Counted from the first letter of the stretch, positions 1 to 7,598 are shown. The stretch: DNA of 12,968 nucleotides from an uncultured Bacillota bacterium (GCA_900545735.1 URAC01000025.1:1-12968); one strand, 5' to 3'. The notes: a model not told the origin generated them from the letters alone. Numbers and translations: made by a program.

Positions 1-706
1 GAATATTATTTTTTAATATAAAATTTAATGGCTTTTTTATTTCTCCAACATTTGATGACTTATGTGCATCGGAATTTATTATTAATTTTACATTTAATTT
101 TTTTAATATTTTTACATCATTATTTTTATAAGCGATTCTTTTGCCATTTATTTCAAGCATAGTGTTTGTTTCATTTGCAACTCTGCAAACTTCATTAAAA
201 TCCAACGGCATATTTACGCCCGGGTGTGATATAAATTTGATAGGATATTTTCGCATAGCCATTGTCAAAGACTTTGTGTTCCTTTCAATATCTTTTTTTC
301 TTTTAAGCCCAAGCAAGTTAGGCAAAAAGAATTTAAAATATTCACATACGCTTTTTGCTTTTGCGAATGAATGAAAGCCGACAACAATGTAATCAAATAA
401 ACTTATTTCTTCTTCGGTCATATCAATGTCGCCATTGCTTGAAATCAAATTTGCTTCAATTCCCAACAAAATTTTAATGCCAAGCTTTCTTTGTGCTTCT
501 TCAATTTCTTTTCTAATCTTAACAATATTCTTTTTTTGCAAGCCATAAAGTTTGTGGCAAAGCCCGTGCTCAGTTATGCCTATTTCGGACAATCCTTTTT
601 GTTTTGCAATGAGAGCATTTTCATAAATTGTGCCTTTGGCGTGTTTTGAGCTATGTTTGCCACTTGAGTATATTGTATGTGTGTGATAATCTCCAATTAA
701 GTACAT
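1..706 (-). CDS. PHP-domain metal-dependent phosphoesterase (partial, C-terminus cut by window edge)
   Basis: Reading the minus strand from ATG at 706 gives 235 uninterrupted codons that run off the left edge. The family hydrolyses phosphoester bonds with a multinuclear metal centre; members include histidinol phosphatases and YcdX-type proteins. The ligand motifs are all visible: DYHTHT at residues 6-11 (H8, H10), ITEHG at 44-48 (H47), GIEAN at 82-86 (E84), GFHS at 110-113 (H112), ISHPG at 159-163 (H161) and NSDAH at 211-215 (D213, H215). A GAGGAAA ribosome site sits directly before the ATG and overlaps the murB stop at 713, so the two genes are translated as neighbours in one operon. A PHP gene beside murB is common in Clostridia, often with rapZ/yvcK next; that these follow beyond the edge is inference. 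The exact substrate cannot be told from sequence. Confidence 0.88.
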   Translation of the reverse strand, partial: MYLIGDYHTHTIYSSGKHSSKHAKGTIYENALIAKQKGLSEIGITEHGLCHKLYGLQKKNIVKIRKEIEEAQRKLGIKILLGIEANLISSNGDIDMTEEEISLFDYIVVGFHSFAKAKSVCEYFKFFLPNLLGLKRKKDIERNTKSLTMAMRKYPIKFISHPGVNMPLDFNEVCRVANETNTMLEINGKRIAYKNNDVKILKKLNVKLIINSDAHKSSNVGEIKKPLNFILKNNI

Positions 707-712
707 TTTTCC

Positions 713-1657
713 TCACTCAATAATCTCGACTTCTTGTGTTAAATCAAGATTATATTCTGCCTTGACCTTATCTTTTATAAATTTTGTTAAGTCAATAAAA
801 TTTTGAGCAGTTGCGTTATCGCTATTGACTATAAAGCCCGCGTGCTTTTCGCTAATCTTCGCTCCCCCTATTTTAACATTTTTTAACCCCAAGTTGTCAA
901 TTAATTTTGCAGGAAAAATTATTTCATTTCCATTTATTACTCTTTTAAAAACGCTTCCAGCACTTGGGTGCTCGTGAGGCTGGGTTACAAAACGCTTATT
1001 TAAAAACTCTTGCTGTAATTTTTCAATATCCTTTTTGTTTGACTTTTTAACTTTTATTATAACTTCACTTATAATCTCTTTGTTTTGTTTGAAATTTGAA
1101 TTTCTATACTCAAACTTAAAATCATTTGTCCAAATAAATTTATTTTTTTTAAGGACTTTAACACGCTCTACAAAATTTGAAATTTGATTGTTAAAAGCAC
1201 CAGCATTCATTATAACTGCGCCGCCCATACTGCCTGGGATTCCAAAAGACCATTCCAGTCCGCCCAAACCGTGCTCTTTAAGATAATGGTTTAAAGCAAA
1301 TAAGTTGACCGCAGAGCCAACAGACAAATAGACACAATCTTTTTCCGATTTTAAAATTTTTATATTTTTAAATTGTTTTCCAAGCTTAATGACAAATCCG
1401 TCATATAAATTATCTTTAAAAAGAATGTTTGAGCCATTTCCAATAACGATATGTTTTGCTTTAAACGGGTAAGATTTTGCTTGCAAAATCTTTAATGATT
1501 TAATTAGCGATTTTTCATTATGGCATTTGAGCAAATATTTACAAAAACTATTTTCGGGACGGAATGAAATGTAATTTTTTAAGTTTTCAAAAACAAAGAT
1601 GTCGCAATTTGATATCTTCAACAATCTTTTCAATAATTCTTTTTCTAAAATTTCCAT
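713..1657 (-). CDS. murB: UDP-N-acetylenolpyruvoylglucosamine reductase MurB, type II
   Basis: MurB is a cytoplasmic FAD enzyme that uses NADPH to reduce UDP-GlcNAc-enolpyruvate to UDP-MurNAc, the second committed step of peptidoglycan synthesis. The 314-residue product shows the FAD-binding NGSNILF at 74-80, the WSFGIPGSMGGAVIMNAG stretch at 136-153, YRNSNF at 184-189, and AGSVFKR at 233-239, whose Ser235 is the expected general acid. The LIDNLGLKN and KHAGFIVN blocks (252-278) follow, and the C-terminal EVEIIE carries the expected catalytic Glu. Length and the YRxSxF form point to type II. The early FAD-contact region (about 30-42) is less canonical than usual. No Shine-Dalgarno precedes the ATG at 1657; the 33-base gap after uvrC is AT-rich (CATATAAATATG), so either translational coupling or an internal promoter may serve it. 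Confidence 0.95.
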   Translation of the reverse strand: MEILEKELLKRLLKISNCDIFVFENLKNYISFRPENSFCKYLLKCHNEKSLIKSLKILQAKSYPFKAKHIVIGNGSNILFKDNLYDGFVIKLGKQFKNIKILKSEKDCVYLSVGSAVNLFALNHYLKEHGLGGLEWSFGIPGSMGGAVIMNAGAFNNQISNFVERVKVLKKNKFIWTNDFKFEYRNSNFKQNKEIISEVIIKVKKSNKKDIEKLQQEFLNKRFVTQPHEHPSAGSVFKRVINGNEIIFPAKLIDNLGLKNVKIGGAKISEKHAGFIVNSDNATAQNFIDLTKFIKDKVKAEYNLDLTQEVEIIE

Positions 1658-1690
1658 ACATATTTATATGAAAATTAAGTGATTTGAGTT

Positions 1691-3340
1691 TTATTTGGGC
1701 GCTTTATTAGTGCTTGACAAAGCCTTTTTATCTCTTCTAGTTCTATGGAAAGTGATAGCAAATCGATGGGCTTCATCGCGAAGTCTTTGAAGCATTGTGA
1801 GCTCAGGGCTTGCTCGTTTAAGCATAACAGGCGAGTTTGAGCCAGGGGTGTAAACTTCTTCAAACTTTTTTGCCAAAGAAATGATATCACACTTAAAATT
1901 GTTGTTTTCTAACGCTTTGACTGCTGAAGAAAGCTGACCCTTGCCGCCATCAATAACAATCAAATCAGGGCTTTTAATGAAAGAAGTGTCGTTTTCTTTA
2001 AGCCTTTTAATTCTTCTATCAATAACTTCATACATACTTGCAAAATCATCAATGCCAGCAACAGTTTTAATTTTGAATTTTCTATATTCCTTTTTGCTTG
2101 GGACTCCGTTTTCAAATACAACCATAGAAGCAACGCTCTCTTCGCCAAACAGGTGAGAGATATCATAGCATTCCATTCTATTTGGAATTTTGCTCAAATT
2201 CAAAGCATTTTTCAAATTTTCGAGTGCAGTAAAAATATTATGGCGTTTGCGTTCTTCCAAATTGCTCTTTTTCTGCAAAAATTCAGTCGCGTTGGCTTTC
2301 GCCATTTCAATTATTTTACTTTTTACGCCTTTGATAGCGTGGTGAATGTTGATATTTTTGTTTAGCAACTTACAAATATCTTCTGCGTTTTCAATCTTTT
2401 GAGAAGTTATAATTTCTTTTGGCGGAGTTATGTTGCCGCTATAATATTGAACGATAAAAGAAGACAATGCATCTTCATTGTCAGCACCTTCTGGAGCATA
2501 AAAGCTATTGACGCCTAAAATCTTGCCATTTCGCAGCGTTAAAACGCATATAGCATCGCCATAACTTGTTGTAACTTGGGCAAAAGCATCAAGAGATATA
2601 TCTTTTGGCAAACTTGCAACGCTTTTTTCTTTTAGCCTTTGAACCATTTTTAGTTTTTCACGAGTTTCAATAGCCCCTTCAAAGTTTTCCGCTTCAATTT
2701 GGTTCTTCATTCTTTCTTCAAGTCTGCTTTCAACCAAATTGTCATTGCCGTTCAAAAAGTCGATGACTTCGTCAACAATCTTTTTATACTCTTCTTTGGT
2801 AATCTTGTTTGTGCAAGGAGCAGAACAAAGATTTAAAGAATAATTTAAACATTCACGCTTAACATTTGCTTTTCCAATATTGAGTTTGCATTTTCTAATA
2901 GGAAAAACATAGTTGATTATATCAACGACTTCGTGAATGCTTATTCCAGAAATATATGGACCGAAATATTTGCTTCCATCATTTTTAATTCTTCTTACAA
3001 TTTCAACCTTTGGGAAATCGCTTTTCACATCAATTTTGATATAAGGAAATGCTTTGCCATCTTTTAACAAAATATTATAAAATGGCTGATGCTTTTTTAT
3101 TAAGTTGCTTTCAAGAGCCAAAGCATCAATTTCAGAAGGCGTTAATAAATAGTCAAAATCCGCAACTTTTTCCACCATCGCTTTAACTTTACTATGAGAT
3201 TGATTTTTTAAAAAATATTGACTTACGCGATTTTTTAAATTTTTAGCTTTGCCGATATAGATAATTTGATTCAAATTATCTTTCATAATATATACGCCAC
3301 TTGTTTTTGGCAAAGTCTTTATTTTTTCAAGTATAGTCAT
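1691..3340 (-). CDS. uvrC: Excinuclease ABC subunit C, lacking the C-terminal HhH domain
   Basis: UvrC makes both incisions around DNA lesions after UvrAB loading. The 549-residue product contains the GIY-YIG nuclease domain (GVY 15-17, YIG 28-30, R38, E77) and a four-cysteine motif C151/C164/C172/C176 with the spacing of the UvrC iron-sulfur ligands. A UVR (UvrB-binding) motif lies at about 203-238. The RNase H-like endonuclease domain has its expected catalytic residues D393 (CYDISH), D464 (VIDGGKGQ) and H525 (EAHRFA). It stops at 549, some 50-60 residues short of typical UvrC. The tail after FHRTRR is only DKKALSSTNKAPK, so the tandem helix-hairpin-helix is absent. The start ATG lies four bases past the rsmI stop; only a distant AGGA is present upstream, so coupling to rsmI translation is likely. 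Confidence 0.95.
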   Translation of the reverse strand: MTILEKIKTLPKTSGVYIMKDNLNQIIYIGKAKNLKNRVSQYFLKNQSHSKVKAMVEKVADFDYLLTPSEIDALALESNLIKKHQPFYNILLKDGKAFPYIKIDVKSDFPKVEIVRRIKNDGSKYFGPYISGISIHEVVDIINYVFPIRKCKLNIGKANVKRECLNYSLNLCSAPCTNKITKEEYKKIVDEVIDFLNGNDNLVESRLEERMKNQIEAENFEGAIETREKLKMVQRLKEKSVASLPKDISLDAFAQVTTSYGDAICVLTLRNGKILGVNSFYAPEGADNEDALSSFIVQYYSGNITPPKEIITSQKIENAEDICKLLNKNINIHHAIKGVKSKIIEMAKANATEFLQKKSNLEERKRHNIFTALENLKNALNLSKIPNRMECYDISHLFGEESVASMVVFENGVPSKKEYRKFKIKTVAGIDDFASMYEVIDRRIKRLKENDTSFIKSPDLIVIDGGKGQLSSAVKALENNNFKCDIISLAKKFEEVYTPGSNSPVMLKRASPELTMLQRLRDEAHRFAITFHRTRRDKKALSSTNKAPK

Positions 3341-3344
3341 TAAC

Positions 3345-4166
3345 TTAATTATTCCTATTATCTTTTAATTCTAAAACCGTTTTATACACATCATTTTTTG
3401 CTAAATTGCGTTCTTTTGCGACTTTTTTAATCGCATCATTTTTTGTTAAGCCCAAGTTTATATAAAACAAAACGTGCTCAGGAATTGTCATCTCATCTTT
3501 ATTTAATTGAATATTATTTCCTTCAATTATCAAAACAAATTCTCCACGCTCATCAATTTCTGGCATAGAAGAAAGATTGAAGTAAAATTTGCTTTCATAA
3601 ATTTTAGTTAATTCTTTAACAAGGCAGGCTTTTCTATCGCCAAGTTGAGAATAGAGATAAGAAACATCTTTTTTAATATTGTGTGAAGAAATATAAAAAA
3701 TCAAAGTGCTTTGTAGTGTGCTGATTTCTGAAAGAAGTTTGTCTTTGTCTGAATTTTTTTCAGGCAAAAAACCAGCAAAGTAAAAAGTCCTAGAATCAAA
3801 GCCGCTTAAAACTAGTGCACTCGTTAGAGCGTTTGCTCCTGGGATTATTGTGAAATCTATTTTGTTTTCTACAAGTTTTTTTGCAAGTATGTTGCCAGGG
3901 TCAGAAATTCCAGGCATTCCAGCATCAGAAATTATGGCAATGTTTTTGCCTTCATTTTCCAATTTAATAATATTGTCAGAACTTTCTTGCTCGTTAAACT
4001 TGTGATAAGAAATTAAATGCTTATTTTTAATATCATATTTATCGAGCAAAACTTTTGATGTTCTTGTGTCTTCGCAAGCAATAACATCAACACTATTTAA
4101 TATTTCAAGTGCCCTTAAAGTTATATCTTTTAAATTTCCTATTGGCGTGGCTACAAAATATATCAT
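3345..4166 (-). CDS. rsmI: 16S rRNA (cytidine-1402-2'-O)-methyltransferase RsmI
   Basis: RsmI transfers a methyl group from S-adenosylmethionine to the 2'-OH of C1402 in the ribosomal P site. The product (273 residues) has the tetrapyrrole-methylase fold signatures: VATPIGNLKDITLRAL at 5-20, CEDTR at 31-35, SDAGMPGISDPG at 80-91, IPGANALTSAL at 108-118, and KELTKIYE plus RGEFVLIIEG at 184-216. A small C-terminal helical domain with NDAIKKVAKERNLAKNDVY (about 243-261) follows, as in full-length RsmI. The usually conserved E-S-P/T-H-R motif reads YISSHN at 158-163, so its Glu and Arg are replaced. The ATG follows the trmN6 stop directly (TAAATG), with an AAAGGAG ribosome site inside the end of trmN6. 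Confidence 0.95.
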   Translation of the reverse strand: MIYFVATPIGNLKDITLRALEILNSVDVIACEDTRTSKVLLDKYDIKNKHLISYHKFNEQESSDNIIKLENEGKNIAIISDAGMPGISDPGNILAKKLVENKIDFTIIPGANALTSALVLSGFDSRTFYFAGFLPEKNSDKDKLLSEISTLQSTLIFYISSHNIKKDVSYLYSQLGDRKACLVKELTKIYESKFYFNLSSMPEIDERGEFVLIIEGNNIQLNKDEMTIPEHVLFYINLGLTKNDAIKKVAKERNLAKNDVYKTVLELKDNRNN

Positions 4167-4901
4167 TTATTCTCCTTTATACAATTTTTGTATTGTATAT
4201 AAATAATTGCCGTCTTTATCATTGACAATCAAAGTAGGCAAAACTTTCAATCCTGGTTTTGCACCTTTTTGCGCTTCAATTAAAACAATGTTTGGATTTT
4301 TATCAGCGCTTGACGAAACAAAAAACATCTTTTTAGGCTGCAAATTAAACCTATTCATCTCTTGGAAGATTTCAAATAATCTTTCACTGCGATGAACCAA
4401 AAACAACTTGCCGCCAAATTTCAAAAGTTGAGAGGAGCACATTATCAATTCTTGCAAATTAAGTTTTAATTCGTGCCTCGAAATTGCTTTTTCTTCGTTG
4501 CAATTTACTAAACTTTTGTCATTAGTTTTCATATAAGGCGGATTTGAAAATACAACATCAATAGAAGATTTTGATAGATAGTTCTCAAATTCTTGAATTG
4601 GGGCGTTAATCACTTCGATTTTTTCGTTTAAATTGTTTAATTCTATATTTCTTTTAGCAAGTTCTGCCATAGATTTTTGAATTTCAAAAGCATATATTTT
4701 TTTAGGATTGCACTTATGATTTACAAGAATAGAAATAACTCCGCTGCCGCAACCGATTTCAACGCAATTATCATTTTTTTTGGTCGAAACAAAATTTGCA
4801 AGCAGAGCAGAATCGCTTGTGAAATTATATTTGTTTTTATCTTGAATAATCTTTAACCCGTCAAGTTGCAAATCGTCCAATCTTTCGCTATCGTTCAACA
4901 A
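4167..4901 (-). CDS. trmN6: tRNA1(Val) (adenine-37-N6)-methyltransferase family protein (YabB/YfiC type)
   Basis: This class I SAM-dependent methyltransferase family methylates adenine 37 next to the anticodon. The 244-residue protein begins with the family's N-terminal signature ERLDDLQLDGLKIIQ (6-20) and YNFTSDSALLANF (25-37). SAM motif I VEIGCGSGVISIL is at 47-59, FEIQ at 72-75, and the amino-methylase catalytic motif NPPY at 120-123. The start is a TTG at 4901: no ATG lies nearby upstream of the signature, and a GGAG sits seven bases before it. It is 13 bases after ricT and abuts rsmI, the same neighbourhood as B. subtilis yabB. The methylation site is known for the E. coli homologue; here it is assigned by family. 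Confidence 0.9.
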   Translation of the reverse strand: MLNDSERLDDLQLDGLKIIQDKNKYNFTSDSALLANFVSTKKNDNCVEIGCGSGVISILVNHKCNPKKIYAFEIQKSMAELAKRNIELNNLNEKIEVINAPIQEFENYLSKSSIDVVFSNPPYMKTNDKSLVNCNEEKAISRHELKLNLQELIMCSSQLLKFGGKLFLVHRSERLFEIFQEMNRFNLQPKKMFFVSSSADKNPNIVLIEAQKGAKPGLKVLPTLIVNDKDGNYLYTIQKLYKGE

Positions 4902-4914
4902 AATATTGCTCCAA

Positions 4915-5745
4915 TTATTTTATTTTTTTAATATCGTTCAAATCAAACACTTTCAATTCCGTTTGATTATCATCTCCAAATTTAACTGTAACTTGCCTTT
5001 TAAGCAAATCGTTATACATAACAATTCCTTTGCCGTTTGGAGTAATAACTTCGCTGTTAATCTTAGGCATCAATGAAGCGGTTTCAGAATAATGTTCATT
5101 TTCATAAGCAAGGCAGCACATCAACCTTCCGCATAATCCGCTTATCTTTGTTGGATTTAATGAAAGATTTTGAGTTTTTGCCATTTTTATTGTTACGTGG
5201 TCAAAATCATTTAAAAATTCTTTGCAGCAGCAAACTTTTCCGCAAGGGCCAAATCCTCCCATACATCTAACTTCATCACGAGGACCAATTTGCTTCAATT
5301 CAATTCTAGACTTGAAATTTGTTGCCAATTCTTTTACTAAATTTCTAAAATCCACTCTACCATCTGATGTAAAATAGATGGTTATTTTTGTTTTATCAAG
5401 CGATACAAAAATATCATCAATTTTCATTTCAAGGTTAAGTTCTGCAACTTTTTCCTTGACAATTTTTTTCATCTTTTCAGCTTCAATTTTATTTTGTTTT
5501 TGATTTTTCAAATCAGTGCTTGAAGCCTTGTTTAAATATTTGATTTTTTCTATTTCTAAAATATCGCCTTCGTTTTCATTTTCTTTTTCATCTGCAGTAA
5601 AAAGCGATTTTACAACCTTGGCAACTTCATTACCGCGGCTGCTTTCGCAAATTATAAGGTCGTTAGGTTTTAAAGAAGCGTCATCACACTCAACAGTATA
5701 GTTGACTGGCGAACCATCAAAAACAACATTTATAAAATTTTTCAT
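4915..5745 (-). CDS. ricT: PSP1-domain protein RicT (YaaT), regulator of RNA maturation
   Basis: RicT forms, with RicA and RicF, the iron-sulfur Y-complex that in B. subtilis steers RNase Y in mRNA maturation and affects sporulation, competence and biofilm phosphorelay output. The 276-residue product has the PSP1 domain with eight clustered cysteines: C161 (RCMGGFGPCGK), C168, C172-C174 (VCCCKEF), C205 and C210-C211 (GLCGRLMCCLAYE). A lysine/glutamate-rich helical stretch lies at about 60-105, ahead of the domain. ATG at 5745 follows the holB stop by one base, with AGGAG overlapping the end of holB. The holB-ricT adjacency is the same as in B. subtilis. Its presence beside a Spo0A-like gene is suggestive, but the pairing is ancient and may only reflect conserved order. 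Confidence 0.93.
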   Translation of the reverse strand: MKNFINVVFDGSPVNYTVECDDASLKPNDLIICESSRGNEVAKVVKSLFTADEKENENEGDILEIEKIKYLNKASSTDLKNQKQNKIEAEKMKKIVKEKVAELNLEMKIDDIFVSLDKTKITIYFTSDGRVDFRNLVKELATNFKSRIELKQIGPRDEVRCMGGFGPCGKVCCCKEFLNDFDHVTIKMAKTQNLSLNPTKISGLCGRLMCCLAYENEHYSETASLMPKINSEVITPNGKGIVMYNDLLKRQVTVKFGDDNQTELKVFDLNDIKKIK

Positions 5746-5746
5746 T

Positions 5747-6661
5747 TTAACTCCTATATAAATATTTTAACTCTAATATTTTCATTAGCAAGTTGTCGGC
5801 TTGAATGCTTTGCAAAACATTGCTCTCCATTTCTTTTTGAACTTTTAGAATTTCGTCCAAAATGCTAACAATGCAAATTTTAGAATATCCGCTTACATTG
5901 TTTAAATTGAGCATTTTTCTAAATTTGATTTGTAGCAAGTTTAAAATTATTTCAAAATTTCCCTTACTTTTTGTGATTTTACTGCTAAATTCAATAATTT
6001 GTTTGCTTGATTTTAATTCGTTGATGATTGAATCTGCTAGCAAGTTAAGTTCTTTAAAATTTTTATTTTCAAGCGCGAACTGTATTCTGCCCAAATATCC
6101 TTCACCAAACGCATAAGCAATATCAAAATCAACATCTGATTGCACTTGCGAAACAAAATCTTTGACAGTTTGTTTGTCTATTGCAGGAAGCGAAACTTTG
6201 ACGCATCTGGACATTATTGTTTGCAAAACTTTTGTTTCGTTTGTTGCTGTTAATATGAATTTAACTGATGTAGGTGGCTCTTCCAAAACTTTTAAAATTT
6301 TGTTTTGCGCAGCGATTGTTGATATGTCAATATCGTTAATAACATAAATTTTGTTTTTGAATATCATTGGAGCCATTATGGCGCTGTCTACAATTTCTTT
6401 GGCATCGGCAACCTGAAAAGTTTTTTCTTTAGGATAAATCAAAAGGTCAGGGTTTGTGCCTTTTTCAGTTTTTATGCAGCCTTCACAAACGCTACAAAAA
6501 TTATGGGAGCTGCAAAAAAAACTTAAAGCAATTTCCTTCACAAACTGTTTGTTTGTTTCACTATCAGGAGACAAAACAAGAAGTGCGTTAGGGAAATTAT
6601 TTTGCTTTATTGAAAAATCTATATTTTTAAACTCGCTGGAATTTTGAAATAATCTTTTCAC
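5747..6661 (-). CDS. holB: DNA polymerase III delta-prime subunit (clamp loader)
   Basis: Delta-prime is the stator of the clamp loader that opens the sliding clamp at replication forks. Numbered from a longer reading frame opening at TTG 6679, the protein has a zinc-binding cysteine cluster (C56, C62, C65, C68) and the NPDLLIYP block. An AAA+ core follows with VADAKEI, YVINDID, AAQNKILKVLEEPP at 123-136, and the SRC finger at 157-159. The Walker A loop is degenerate (SPDSETNK), as expected for delta-prime rather than tau. I prefer the GTG at 6661 as the start, because neither start has a ribosome site and an extended -10 (TGTTATATT) ends seven bases before this GTG, suggesting a leaderless message. 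The TTG at 6679 would lie upstream of the predicted transcript start. This is the first gene of the seven-gene minus-strand operon. Confidence 0.9.
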   Translation of the reverse strand: MKRLFQNSSEFKNIDFSIKQNNFPNALLVLSPDSETNKQFVKEIALSFFCSSHNFCSVCEGCIKTEKGTNPDLLIYPKEKTFQVADAKEIVDSAIMAPMIFKNKIYVINDIDISTIAAQNKILKVLEEPPTSVKFILTATNETKVLQTIMSRCVKVSLPAIDKQTVKDFVSQVQSDVDFDIAYAFGEGYLGRIQFALENKNFKELNLLADSIINELKSSKQIIEFSSKITKSKGNFEIILNLLQIKFRKMLNLNNVSGYSKICIVSILDEILKVQKEMESNVLQSIQADNLLMKILELKYLYRS

Positions 6662-6676
6662 ACATTTAATATAACA
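6662..6676 (-). promoter_or_regulatory. Extended -10 promoter of the holB operon
   Basis: On the minus strand TGTTATATT (extended -10, hexamer at 6673-6668) is followed by six bases and then the GTG at 6661. This predicts transcription starting at or next to the start codon. The -35 region with a 17-base spacer reads TTTCTT and is weak, consistent with reliance on the TG extension. Inference from consensus only. Confidence 0.5.
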
Positions 6677-6768
6677 CAAATTAAACTGAAAAGAAAATAT
6701 TTATCAAACAATTATAAAAAAGTCCTTTTATATTAAATCCTTCAACATTTTTAGACAATCTTGCGATT

Positions 6769-6830
6769 TTTTTACAAAAAAATAAAATTATTTGTAAAAA
6801 TATGCTGAAATCGCTAGATATTTTTACAAA
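6769..6830. repeat. Three copies of a ten-base motif TTTTTACAAA in the divergent control region
   Basis: TTTTTACAAA occurs at 6769-6778 (plus), as its reverse complement TTTGTAAAAA at 6791-6800, and again at 6821-6830 (plus). The first two copies face each other and could pair as a hairpin. The third fills the spacer between the proposed -35 and -10 of the Spo0A-like gene, where a bound protein would block polymerase. Successive starts are 22 and 30 bases apart, close to two and three helical turns. The motif is AT-rich, so some chance of coincidence remains. No regulator is identified. Confidence 0.5.
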
Positions 6831-6842
6831 AATGAGTATAAT
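6815..6842 (+). promoter_or_regulatory. Sigma-A-type promoter of the Spo0A-like gene
   Basis: A perfect -10 TATAAT at 6837-6842 is preceded, with a 16-base spacer, by TAGATA at 6815-6820 (4 of 6 to TTGACA). The predicted start is near 6849, leaving a leader of about 20 bases with a strong AAAGGAG ribosome site at 6858-6864, five bases before the ATG at 6870. A sigma-H-type promoter was not recognised. Confidence 0.6.
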
Positions 6843-6869
6843 TAAAAGGGAAAACACAAAGGAGTAAAT

Positions 6870-7598
6870 ATGTGTAAGAGTGCAGTTTTATTTTCAAGAA
6901 AAGATATTAATTTAGGAGAACTTTTAAAATTTATATGTAGAGAGAAACACGCTAACTTAACTTATTGTAGAACGTTAGCAGAATTGGTTATGACAGATGT
7001 GCAAACTATGCCAGAAGTTGTCTTTCACGACGAAGAGTCTGTCCCTTTTGATTTTAGAATTTATAAAGAATTTAAAGATTCAAAAAAATATCATATGCCA
7101 ACTTATGTTATAGTCAGCCACAAACCTGAACAATTTTATGATTTAGATGAAAATATAATTTCAATCGATAAATCAGATTATGCTAAAGAAATTATTAATG
7201 TTATAGATAATGTTCAAGAGAAAAAGCAAGTTGTTTTATCTGAAGGCAAAAAAATTGAAATAAAAAATAAAATTGCCGATTATTTAAATGAATTAGGATT
7301 AACAACAAAGTATTTAGGATATAGTTACATAAAAGAATTGGTTGTCGATGTAATTGAAGACAGAAGAAATTTAAAATCTTTCAATTCAAAGTTATATCCA
7401 CTTGTTGCAATAAAATATAACACTCAAGTGATAAACATTGAAAGAAATGTTAGAAATGCGATAAATGTAGCGATTGAAAGTTGCAAGAATAGAAAATTGT
7501 ATGATGAAATTATGGGTTATTCAAATATAACAAGGCCAAATAAAGTTCCATCAAACAAACAATTTATAACTTGGCTTGTAGAAAAAATAGCAATCTAA
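6870..7598 (+). CDS. Spo0A-like transcriptional regulator with degenerate receiver domain
   Basis: The C-terminal half (about 127-242) is clearly a Spo0A-type DNA-binding domain: IADYLNELGLTTKYLGYSYI at 135-154, then LYPLVAIKYNT at 175-185. The recognition-helix region IERNVRNAINVAI at 190-202 keeps the E/R/R positions, and PSNKQFITWLVEKI forms the end. The N-terminal part (about 1-115) has the length and strand pattern of a response-regulator receiver. The acidic pair after the first strand is replaced (VLFSRK at 6-11), while D54 in EVVFHD (49-54) aligns with the phospho-acceptor, S83 stands for the conserved Thr/Ser, and K101 lies near the conserved Lys. Phosphorylation by the usual Mg-dependent route is therefore doubtful. 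In Bacilli Spo0A is the master regulator of sporulation; whether this protein does that here is unknown. It is monocistronic, divergent from holB, and ends in its own terminator. It may be the organism's only Spo0A or a paralogue. Confidence 0.85.
   Translation: MCKSAVLFSRKDINLGELLKFICREKHANLTYCRTLAELVMTDVQTMPEVVFHDEESVPFDFRIYKEFKDSKKYHMPTYVIVSHKPEQFYDLDENIISIDKSDYAKEIINVIDNVQEKKQVVLSEGKKIEIKNKIADYLNELGLTTKYLGYSYIKELVVDVIEDRRNLKSFNSKLYPLVAIKYNTQVINIERNVRNAINVAIESCKNRKLYDEIMGYSNITRPNKVPSNKQFITWLVEKIAI

Noticed and set aside
141..374. Short plus-strand open frame over the PHP gene
   Set aside because: It is antisense to a coding sequence with all conserved PHP motifs and has no ribosome site or recognisable motif.
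1675..1890. Possible remnant of the missing UvrC HhH domain in another frame
   Set aside because: The alternative-frame translation shows no helix-hairpin-helix pattern (no GIG or similar motif) and is a shadow of uvrC.
6662..6869. Sigma-H-type promoter for the Spo0A-like gene or holB
   Set aside because: A GAAGGATTT resembling a sigma-H -35 is present on the minus strand, but no matching -10 (GAAT) lies at the right distance.
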